Positions 57,201 to 60,000 of a DNA stretch of 60,000 bases are shown here, in pieces (the first letter of the stretch is position 1; each line of letters begins with the position of its first letter). The notes beneath the pieces are model-generated. The model did not search any database. It was not told the origin of the DNA and saw only the letters and a program-made list of their open reading frames with translations. The stretch comes from Phoronis australis (lineage: Eukaryota > Phoronida > Phoronidae): assembly GCA_002633005.1 (NCBI GenBank), contig NMRA01000054.1, positions 316,952 through 376,951 on the forward strand. Direction: 5' to 3'. The translations under genes and the position numbers were made by a program.

Positions 57201-59501
57201 ACGGGCTCTGGCAAGACTAAGGTGAGCTGGGCATTCTAAAGATGTGACGGTTTTGGGTGTCTTCACATTGGGCAGAGTTTCTTGTCAGTTTTTCCGTGTC
57301 AGAACACTCTTGCCAGATTTTGGCTACATAAGGTTAAAAAGAGTATCCGATAAACTGGCTATCATTAATTTTTAAGGGACATTTAAATGCATTTTGCTTG
57401 GTTATTGAAAAGGTGTTCATCATTTTGTAATATTTTGTGTGTAAACATTTTAAAGCAGATGGTTACTGTACATTGACAAGACAAGTATAGTTCATTTAGT
57501 ACATTTTACCAAATCGAAAATAGACAGAATTCATTTGAATGGAATTGACATATTTCAGTAGCAAATACCATATTTATAATAGGTTTTATCTCGATTACCA
57601 AAAATAAAAACTACAATCCACTATGCTTTACAAATTCTGGCCACAAATTGATCAGTGGTTATTTAACAGCAGCATTGTCAAATAGTTGTTTGTTCTTTCT
57701 GAAGGTGGCACTGCTCTTTTTTTTGATTTTAGGAAAACATGGTATGCTGCAAGTTATTGGTAAAACATAGCTCAGCAGTGAAGTAGGGCAATTTCCAAAG
57801 TCATTTATACTATTTTTTATTTATATCTGTGAAGTAATTAAAAAGGAATTTGCTAATTAATGAAAAAAAAAATTTTTTGCGAAAATGGATTTTTCTGTTG
57901 AAAACAGATAACTTGCATCTTTATATTTTATGGTAGGCTGTGTGGATTTTTGGTATATGACAATCAGACAATTATTCCGTGTTTGTAGTAAAAGTAAATT
58001 AGATCTTGAAAGCAACATAAGTCAAGAGTAATTATTTGGTTTATTTTTTATCTGTTATGTGTATATAGGCCAGGTGTAGTCTGTATCAGATTGTTAACAA
58101 ATAACTTCATTTTTTGCTCCGTCTGAATTTCAGTGCTACGAAGTGCTGCAGAAGGCTATAACCACGCTGAATGGAATTATGTCCCCTGCTGGAATGCCCT
58201 TCACCCCTGTACACACGTATATCCTCAACCCCAAGTCCATCACGATGGGTCAGCTCTACGGTGAATTTGACGCCATGACCCATGAATGGTAAGAGGATGT
58301 TTGACTGTGTCTGGCATATTTAGTGTCACGCTAAGTGGTGGTTAGTCTTAGTGAACCAACTGAGTTATTACACTAAGTGATCTCACCATAACAGCAGTAG
58401 GGCTATCCCAGACCATAATGTGGAAATCTGATGCCACATTTTGTCCAAGCAACAATTTGAATTTGGTGTTAAAATCCAATGACTTATTTGTAGGACGGAT
58501 GGTATCCTCTCTTCCCTTATCCGTCTGGGCTGCGCTGCGCAGAATGATGACAAACGGTGGTACCTGTTCGATGGTCCTGTTGATGCTGTTTGGATTGAGA
58601 ACATGAATACTGTATTGGATGACAACAAGAAGCTGTGCCTCAGCAGTGGAGAGATTATCAAATTATCAGAGGTAAGACTGGGTTAGTGTGTTGAATTAGA
58701 CAAGGAGGTACGGTGACCTTTCTTCCCATTTTCCACAACTGGTGTCAACCCAGTGTGAAACAATTATGTTCACTACAAAGAATCACTATTAGTATTCTTA
58801 ACATGTTTACATACTGTTGCTTTTACCATTGGGCCATTGTAAGGTTGTCAAGAGATATAAACCATTACCAATGCTCGTCTATTGCTCTTTATGTCTCATA
58901 AAGCCTGTAACCCTTTTGTGTTGTAACAAGCCAGGGCTCAGACAATGTTGAATTGCCCAGTAATACTGTGTTCACACTGTGCAAGACTGATAAATGAAAG
59001 TTTTTATCAGTGAAATAGTGTAGCATGAAAATGCATTGAAATTTATCTCACCGCCGCCTGTCTGTTTCACATTAGTGTAAATGGTCACCATAACTGACAT
59101 CAGATTTTGCAAGGAGCAATTTCATGGTGATCGTGAACATGCTTTCTGCGACACAGTTCTGAAGTTTTTCAAATATTTGTGACCGAACATTATTCAACAT
59201 GTGTTACAATTTATGATAATTATTTACAGTACATAAATTCCATGTCAGGAGTATTGTACTGTATTGTATTGCATTGTATAATCTGAAAAAATGCATGTCT
59301 TGCCAGGATATGACTATGATGTTCGAGGTGGCTGACCTTGCTGTTGCATCCCCGGCCACCGTCAGCCGATGTGGCATGGTCTACCTGGAGCCCAGCATTC
59401 TGGGATTAGAGCCCTTTGTTGAATGCTGGCTACGTGTCATCCCTGAAGCAGTGTACGAACAGAAGGAAAAGATGAAGAGCATGTTTGACTTCTTTATGGA
59501 G
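24074..59501 (+). CDS. DNAH1: Axonemal dynein heavy chain, DNAH1-like, 5' portion (37 exons plus one alternative exon)
   Basis: A large motor ATPase of the inner dynein arms of cilia and flagella. By summing exons, the visible part is about 2,019 residues: an N-terminal tail (1-1080), the linker (about 1087-1500), AAA1 (Walker A GPAGTGKT in exon 27, Walker [10 protein letters not shown] in exon 29, sensor [13 protein letters not shown] in exon 30) and AAA2 (Walker A GPTGSGKT in exon 34, Walker B LFDGPVD in exon 36, [11 protein letters not shown] in exon 37). AAA1 lies about 1,550 residues in, as in DNAH1. The tail segments [20 protein letters not shown] and [14 protein letters not shown] point to DNAH1 rather than the related DNAH3/7/12, from memory of the family. 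All junctions keep phase except exon 4 to exon 5, where a small exon may be missing. AAA3-AAA6 and the stalk lie beyond 60,000. Confidence 0.9.
24590..24625 (+). CDS. DNAH1: DNAH1 exon 2 (36-nt small exon)
   Basis: Acceptor GTGTTTTAG and donor AAG|GTGTGT. Twelve codons, [12 protein letters not shown]. Phase 0 on both sides, so it could be skipped without a frameshift. Confidence 0.65.
24993..25065 (+). CDS. DNAH1: DNAH1 exon 3
   Basis: Acceptor CTGTTTTGTAG and donor AAAG|GTATAG. It encodes [20 protein letters not shown] then HTPK. Phase 0 in, phase 1 out. Confidence 0.7.
25290..25333 (+). CDS. DNAH1: DNAH1 exon 4 (44-nt small exon)
   Basis: Acceptor ATTTTGACAG and donor AAG|GTGCTT. It encodes (E)[14 protein letters not shown] in phase 1, ending phase 0. 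The end phase does not match exon 5, so either the donor is different or a small exon lies between them. Confidence 0.55.
27064..27266. mobile_element. MITE with long inverted ends
   Basis: About 200 bp that is almost entirely an imperfect palindrome. ACAAAACGTACC and GTACATGAAGTAATATCCCA at the left are mirrored by TGGGATATTACTTCATGTAC and GGTACGTTTTGT at the right. The GGTCGATGC/CGACCGAG core forms the loop side. No ORF. Confidence 0.85.
27743..29439. mobile_element. 1.7 kb TA-flanked DNA element with GTTAACCGCCC end arrays
   Basis: The ends are inverted: CCGTAATCATTCGGGTTAAC at the left, and GTTAACCCGAACGATTACGG at the right. Flanking TA dinucleotides at 27741-27742 and 29440-29441 fit a Tc1/mariner-like target duplication. 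Inside each end lies an array of CCGCCCATCCCC / GGTTAACCGCCC units, and these are in direct rather than inverted order between the two ends. The interior has no recognisable transposase and one ambiguous base (28767). Confidence 0.8.
29820..29905 (+). CDS. DNAH1: DNAH1 exon 5
   Basis: Acceptor CTATTTCAG and donor TCC|GTAAGT. It encodes [20 protein letters not shown] then STAITAVS. It needs entry phase 1; ends phase 0. Confidence 0.75.
30189..30277 (+). CDS. DNAH1: DNAH1 exon 6
   Basis: Acceptor TTCTACTTCAG and donor GAGAG|GTTTGT. It encodes [20 protein letters not shown] then [10 protein letters not shown]. Phase 0 in, phase 2 out. The [19 protein letters not shown] segment is a conserved N-terminal landmark of this dynein class, from memory. 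Confidence 0.88.
30809..31095 (+). CDS. DNAH1: DNAH1 exon 7
   Basis: Acceptor GTTTGTAG and donor AATT|GTAAGT. It encodes [20 protein letters not shown], then [20 protein letters not shown] and KALLPTTGG. Phase 2 in, phase 1 out. Confidence 0.9.
31929..32090 (+). CDS. DNAH1: DNAH1 exon 8
   Basis: Acceptor CATTTCAG and donor GATG|GTGGGT. It encodes [20 protein letters not shown], then [17 protein letters not shown] and GKPVVNGG. Phase 1 on both sides. Confidence 0.9.
32494..32746 (+). CDS. DNAH1: DNAH1 exon 9
   Basis: Acceptor TTATTTGCAG and donor AAAAG|GTATCA. It encodes [40 protein letters not shown] and [20 protein letters not shown]. Phase 1 in, phase 2 out. Confidence 0.92.
33079..33194. 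mobile_element. Short hairpin MITE
   Basis: Arms ATGATCC-GGGTGATATGA-GATCA-ATGGACCGAGGG and their imperfect reverse complement fold into a stem of about 45 bp with a short AAGCTTCTAAATACTACT loop. No ORF. Confidence 0.65.
33552..34476 (+). pseudogene. Truncated Kolobok transposase with N-terminal THAP domain
   Basis: Reading from ATG at 33552 gives [12 protein letters not shown], a stop, then [19 protein letters not shown], a second stop, and [11 protein letters not shown]. This is a C-x-C ... W ... C-x-x-H THAP zinc finger with two in-frame stops (about 33588 and 33702). From 33712 the frame is open for 254 codons: a Ser/Pro-rich linker, [21 protein letters not shown] and [15 protein letters not shown], which resemble the region between THAP and catalytic core in Kolobok proteins. 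The catalytic part is missing. A short remnant (about 34465-34642, [18 protein letters not shown]) continues in another frame. Non-functional. Confidence 0.8.
34577..34888 (-). CDS. Transposon-borne cysteine-rich ORF, P2X7 ballast-domain-like
   Basis: Minus-strand ORF, best start [20 protein letters not shown] at 34888 (an earlier ATG lies at 34906). It continues [13 protein letters not shown] and ends with [20 protein letters not shown] followed by LCC. The W-C-x-C-x-x-C-x-x-M-P-T-x-x-E-C-x-C-C pattern is that of the zinc-binding cysteine-rich ballast domain of vertebrate P2X7 receptors and of many invertebrate stand-alone or transposon-linked proteins. About 103 residues. The end after CCSE looks truncated. 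It runs opposite to the transposase fragment in the same element. Function unknown; possibly an accessory gene of the transposon. Confidence 0.7.
   Translation of the reverse strand: MAGVGDPYHSDSSVSDGDLVHSSGDEEFFHGHSVGGYMFEPEYNEAEYTQAQAAVERNEAATEDRRGDTSWCKCTVCVVMPTSIECLCCSEFHINYLFGLFLH
35562..35719 (+). CDS. DNAH1: DNAH1 exon 10
   Basis: Acceptor TTCCCTTCCAG and donor AAAG|GTGCGT. It encodes [20 protein letters not shown], then [20 protein letters not shown]. Phase 2 in, phase 1 out. Confidence 0.9.
36613..36827 (+). CDS. DNAH1: DNAH1 exon 11
   Basis: Acceptor GTCTCTTTCAG and donor CAG|GTAAGA. It encodes [20 protein letters not shown], then [20 protein letters not shown] and [13 protein letters not shown]. 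Phase 1 in, phase 0 out. Confidence 0.9.
37268..37435 (+). CDS. DNAH1: DNAH1 exon 12
   Basis: Acceptor GTTACCCACAG and donor CAG|GTGAAT. 56 codons including [20 protein letters not shown] and [20 protein letters not shown]. Phase 0 both sides. Confidence 0.92.
37844..37974 (+). CDS. DNAH1: DNAH1 exon 13
   Basis: Acceptor CACACTGCAG and donor ACAA|GTAAGT. It encodes [20 protein letters not shown] then [13 protein letters not shown]. Phase 0 in, phase 2 out. Confidence 0.9.
38385..38535 (+). CDS. DNAH1: DNAH1 exon 14
   Basis: Acceptor CATTTTCCAG and donor AAG|GTGAGT. It encodes [20 protein letters not shown] then [16 protein letters not shown]. Phase 2 in, phase 0 out. Confidence 0.92.
39191..39384 (+). 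CDS. DNAH1: DNAH1 exon 15
   Basis: Acceptor TTTTTTTTAG and donor TCAA|GTAAGT. It encodes [20 protein letters not shown] then [20 protein letters not shown]. Phase 0 in, phase 2 out. Confidence 0.92.
39553..39778 (+). CDS. DNAH1: DNAH1 exon 16
   Basis: Acceptor TGTCTGCAG and donor GATGAT|GTGAGC. It encodes [40 protein letters not shown] and [16 protein letters not shown]. Helical and charged; part of the tail. Phase 2 in, phase 0 out. Confidence 0.92.
40320..40522 (+). CDS. DNAH1: DNAH1 exon 17
   Basis: Acceptor CTCTTATCCAG and donor CCAA|GTAGGT. It encodes [20 protein letters not shown] then [20 protein letters not shown]. Phase 0 in, phase 2 out. Confidence 0.92.
40815..41019 (+). repeat. 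Tandem decayed copies of the exon 18 acceptor region
   Basis: GTGGATTGCTATTGGCTCAC at 40819 and a related GGGGTGCTATTGGCTGGCCT at about 40917 resemble the first 30 bases of exon 18 (GTGGACTGCTATTGGTTGGC at 41020). The upstream stretch GATGxxATTCTCACTTxxGTT is also duplicated, giving a period of about 97-104 bp. Only the copy at 41019/41020 keeps an intact CCAG acceptor. Confidence 0.75.
41020..41161 (+). CDS. DNAH1: DNAH1 exon 18
   Basis: Acceptor CTGCTTCCAG and donor TCA|GTGGGT. It encodes [20 protein letters not shown] then [20 protein letters not shown]. Phase 2 in, phase 0 out. Confidence 0.9.
41818..41973 (+). CDS. DNAH1: DNAH1 exon 19
   Basis: Acceptor AACCTTTCACAG and donor AAT|GTAAGT. 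It encodes [20 protein letters not shown] then [20 protein letters not shown]. The YNNRERLFG block is a conserved dynein tail motif just before the linker. Phase 0 both sides. Confidence 0.93.
41974..44799 (+). other. Long DNAH1 intron, mostly unique sequence
   Basis: 2.8 kb. About 42722-42883 holds roughly three imperfect units of about 50 bp with TGTAACTTGCACTGCA. On the minus strand, two basic or gene-like frames are seen (43255-43058 and about 43518-43417, starting [20 protein letters not shown]), unassigned. Possibly a decayed retrocopy or transposon piece. Confidence 0.4.
44800..44998 (+). CDS. DNAH1: DNAH1 exon 20
   Basis: Acceptor CTATTTTAG and donor CCAA|GTAAGT. It encodes [20 protein letters not shown], then [20 protein letters not shown]. 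The DWxxxHxSWMxxPL pattern is typical of dynein tails just before the linker. Phase 0 in, phase 1 out. Confidence 0.93.
45414..45607. repeat. 9-bp minisatellite (TGTATAGAC / TGTATGGAC / TTTATGGAC)
   Basis: About 190 bp of 9-bp units grouped in higher-order blocks of four to six. Because 9 is a multiple of 3, every frame stays open on both strands, giving long repetitive ORFs that are not genes. It is in the intron between exons 20 and 21. Confidence 0.97.
46120..46218. repeat. Short degenerate tandem repeat
   Basis: About four units of 24-28 bp of the form CGAACCATTGAGTCATC in an intron. Confidence 0.7.
47175..47287 (+). CDS. DNAH1: DNAH1 exon 21
   Basis: Acceptor TTTGCTTAG and donor CAG|GTAGGA. 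It encodes [20 protein letters not shown] then [12 protein letters not shown]. The LRNPGMRxRHW motif is the strongly conserved start of the dynein linker region. Phase 1 in, phase 0 out. Confidence 0.95.
47668..48021 (+). CDS. DNAH1: DNAH1 exon 22 (linker)
   Basis: Acceptor CATCTCCAG and donor CAG|GTAGAT. 118 codons; contains [40 protein letters not shown] and WENKLRTTQ. These are hallmark linker motifs of axonemal dyneins. Phase 0 both sides. Confidence 0.96.
48243..48407 (+). CDS. DNAH1: DNAH1 exon 23 (linker)
   Basis: Acceptor CCCCACACTAG and donor CAG|GTAAGT. Contains [20 protein letters not shown] then [20 protein letters not shown]. [20 protein letters not shown] is near-invariant in the family. 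Phase 0 both sides. Confidence 0.96.
48752..48979 (+). CDS. DNAH1: DNAH1 exon 24 (linker)
   Basis: Acceptor TCCTGTGCAG and donor AAG|GTATAC. Contains [20 protein letters not shown] then [20 protein letters not shown]. The [16 protein letters not shown] motif is invariant in axonemal dyneins. Phase 0 both sides. Confidence 0.96.
49550..49729 (+). CDS. DNAH1: DNAH1 exon 25 (linker end)
   Basis: Acceptor GTTTCTAG and donor GAG|GTGGGT. Encodes [20 protein letters not shown] then [20 protein letters not shown]. Phase 0 both sides. Confidence 0.94.
50080..50381 (+). CDS. DNAH1: DNAH1 exon 26
   Basis: Acceptor CATATTGTAG and donor CTCAG|GTGAGT. Encodes [20 protein letters not shown], then [20 protein letters not shown] and [13 protein letters not shown]. 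Just N-terminal to AAA1. Phase 0 in, phase 2 out. Confidence 0.96.
50729..50933 (+). CDS. DNAH1: DNAH1 exon 27 (AAA1 Walker A)
   Basis: Acceptor ATGTGTCCAG and donor AAG|GTAACG. Contains [20 protein letters not shown], then [20 protein letters not shown] and [12 protein letters not shown]. The last is the P-loop of the main ATPase site, with its Lys-Thr intact. Phase 2 in, phase 0 out. Confidence 0.97.
51195..51292 (+). CDS. DNAH1: DNAH1 exon 28 (AAA1)
   Basis: Acceptor TGCTAATGCAG and donor GCAAG|GTATTT. Encodes [20 protein letters not shown] then [13 protein letters not shown]. Phase 0 in, phase 2 out, so it must join an exon supplying one base. Both copies of exon 29 do. Confidence 0.96.
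51600..53175. repeat. Nested tandem array, period about 415 bp, with CTAGTGGC cores
   Basis: Large units begin near 51788, 52200, 52613 and 53058, each starting CTAGTGGC or its variant, then AATTTTAGTTTTTTACGTTT and CTGTATCTTCAAAAGTCCTC. Within each unit, a second CTAGTGGC/CCTAGTGGC core occurs (52056, 52350, 52478, 52760, 52910). The left end (51600-51690) has a CGTCCGTCCGGCGTCC stretch. Open frames are chance. The array fills the intron between exon 28 and exon 29a. Confidence 0.85.
53323..53428 (+). CDS. DNAH1: DNAH1 exon 29a (AAA1 Walker B), alternative copy 1
   Basis: Acceptor GCATTTTCTAG and donor CGG|GTGAGA. 106 nt, phase 2 in, phase 0 out. Encodes [20 protein letters not shown] then [23 protein letters not shown] is the Walker B of AAA1. 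The [11 protein letters not shown] version looks like the form usual in DNAH1 proteins, from memory. Confidence 0.93.
54042..54147 (+). CDS. DNAH1: DNAH1 exon 29b (AAA1 Walker B), alternative copy 2
   Basis: Acceptor TTATGTACAG after a very T-rich tract and donor CGG|GTGAGA. 106 nt, same phases as 29a. Encodes [20 protein letters not shown] then [16 protein letters not shown]. It differs from 29a at three residues (Q to M, Q to M, H to D) but at 24 bases, most of them silent. The frame is intact with no stop. Inferred to be mutually exclusive with 29a. Confidence 0.9.
54148..55096 (+). other. DNAH1 intron with a possible SINE fragment
   Basis: It contains a GT-rich tract near 54330 and a pol III B-box match GGTTCAATCCC at 54671-54681. 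The B-box is preceded by TAGGAGTGGTGGACTTGCAA, which may be a decayed A-box side of a tRNA-derived SINE. Nothing else recognised. Confidence 0.4.
55097..55210 (+). CDS. DNAH1: DNAH1 exon 30 (AAA1 sensor I)
   Basis: Acceptor TTTCCTAG and donor AAG|GTAAGG. Encodes [20 protein letters not shown] then [30 protein letters not shown] is the conserved sensor-I segment. Phase 0 both sides. Confidence 0.97.
55581..55730 (+). CDS. DNAH1: DNAH1 exon 31 (AAA1 end)
   Basis: Acceptor CTGTTTCAG and donor CAG|GTATGA. Encodes [20 protein letters not shown] then [30 protein letters not shown] is the sensor-II/arginine segment of AAA1. Phase 0 both sides. Confidence 0.97.
56241..56327 (+). CDS. DNAH1: DNAH1 exon 32
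   Basis: Acceptor TCTACTGCAG and donor GAG|GTAAAT. Encodes [20 protein letters not shown] then KRQNPNMNE, the conserved HYDFGMRA segment. Phase 0 both sides. Confidence 0.97.
56561..56667 (+). CDS. DNAH1: DNAH1 exon 33
   Basis: Acceptor CTTTCTGCAG and donor TCAA|GTAAGT. Encodes [20 protein letters not shown] then [16 protein letters not shown]. Phase 0 in, phase 2 out. Confidence 0.97.
57050..57221 (+). CDS. DNAH1: DNAH1 exon 34 (AAA2 Walker A)
   Basis: Acceptor CATTCCACAG and donor AAG|GTGAGC. Encodes [20 protein letters not shown] then [15 protein letters not shown] is the AAA2 P-loop. Phase 2 in, phase 0 out. Confidence 0.97.
57222..58133 (+). other. DNAH1 intron, AT-rich
   Basis: About 900 bp of AT-rich unique-looking sequence between the two halves of AAA2. 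Nothing recognised. Confidence 0.6.
58134..58288 (+). CDS. DNAH1: DNAH1 exon 35 (AAA2)
   Basis: Acceptor TGAATTTCAG and donor ATG|GTAAGA. Encodes [20 protein letters not shown] then [20 protein letters not shown]. [15 protein letters not shown] is near-invariant in axonemal dyneins. Phase 0 in, phase 2 out. Confidence 0.97.
58494..58671 (+). CDS. DNAH1: DNAH1 exon 36 (AAA2 Walker B)
   Basis: Acceptor CTTATTTGTAG and donor GAG|GTAAGA. Encodes [20 protein letters not shown], then [20 protein letters not shown] and [24 protein letters not shown] is the AAA2 Walker B. Phase 2 in, phase 0 out. Confidence 0.97.
59307..59501 (+). CDS. DNAH1: DNAH1 exon 37 (AAA2 end), last in window
   Basis: Acceptor GTCTTGCCAG and donor GAG|GTACTG. 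Encodes [20 protein letters not shown] then [20 protein letters not shown]. Phase 0 both sides. Translation continues in exons beyond 60,000. Confidence 0.96.
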
Positions 59502-60000
59502 GTACTGCTAGCAGTTTATGTTTCCTGTTTGTATTTCTGATAAATTCTGTTTATAGTGTTAAAAATGATTGGTTGACGTTATTTGTCCCCTGACTCTCGC
59601 TGAGTCGTCTGTGTGTTCAATTAGGGGAAAGTCTTGTGAATTTCGAGAGCTTTTGGAAGGATGGGGGGATACAAGATCCCACTGTTTTGCTTGTTAGTAC
59701 TTACATCACTAACCAAAACTTGCAAAATGTCAAGTACTATTTTGAGATAACATTTCTGGATGTTTGTTGACTTTTAATGGTAAGTGTTGTATAGGTTGTA
59801 ATTGTTAGTCTAGTCTACTGTTACTCTACTGTTACTGTCTGTCTATCATTACTTGTTGTTGGGCCTAGCAAGGTGGCCACTGTTTTTTCATTTGAGGATG
59901 GTGTTTTGCTAAACGCTGAAACATTTCAAGCCGGTTTAAATCCATCGTTGTTTTCATTAACATATGCTGCTACTTGCTATCATGGAGATAAGTATTGTTT

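Noticed and set aside
1-60000. CRISPR arrays, bacterial operons, ribosome binding sites or terminators
   Set aside because: The sequence is a spliced animal genome. The regular repeats seen are minisatellites with no unique spacers.

Overview
This 60 kb window is nuclear DNA of an animal, most likely a marine invertebrate. The evidence is long genes split by GT-AG introns, a cation-independent mannose-6-phosphate receptor (CIMR)-type gene, an achaete-scute bHLH gene and an axonemal dynein heavy chain. The introns and spacers are full of invertebrate-style transposons (hAT-like, Kolobok, LINE, tRNA-derived SINE, foldback and MITE elements). I cannot fix the phylum from sequence alone. Three isolated N bases (8079, 22055, 28767) mark unresolved positions in the assembly.

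Layout. (1) 1-8 kb, minus strand: six exons of a multi-domain CIMR/IGF2R-like receptor. Four of the five junctions have matching splice phase. The fifth does not match, and one exon's worth of domain is missing there. The introns hold 44-bp and 30-bp tandem repeats and a block of GCCACTAGGTGGCGC-type repeats. (2) 8-17 kb: no gene seen. It holds a G-rich run, a hAT-like repeat, a tRNA-derived SINE, a 1.9 kb foldback inverted repeat and a decayed LINE. (3) 17-19.5 kb, plus strand: an achaete-scute (ASCL3/4/5-like) gene, probably with a 5' UTR exon ending at 17210 and a coding exon from 18242. (4) 19.5-22.5 kb: repeats, including a roughly 400-bp direct duplication interrupted by a hAT-like element and an N. 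(5) 22.5-60 kb, plus strand: the 5' part of an axonemal dynein heavy chain, best match DNAH1. There are 37 consecutive coding exons (about 2,019 residues) from the start codon through AAA2, and the gene runs off the right edge. A likely promoter with an RFX X-box half and a YY1-type motif lies near 22.6 kb.

Most interesting point: the exon carrying the AAA1 Walker B motif of the dynein is present twice in tandem (53323-53428 and 54042-54147). Both copies are 106 nt, enter in the same phase and are intact. They differ at 24 of 106 bases but only 3 of 36 residues. Including both or skipping both gives a frameshift and a stop, so they look like strictly mutually exclusive exons that alter the motor's main ATPase site. 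A second point: a 1,935-bp Kolobok transposon in an intron carries a broken THAP-transposase gene and, on the opposite strand, a cysteine-rich ORF resembling the P2X7-receptor ballast domain.
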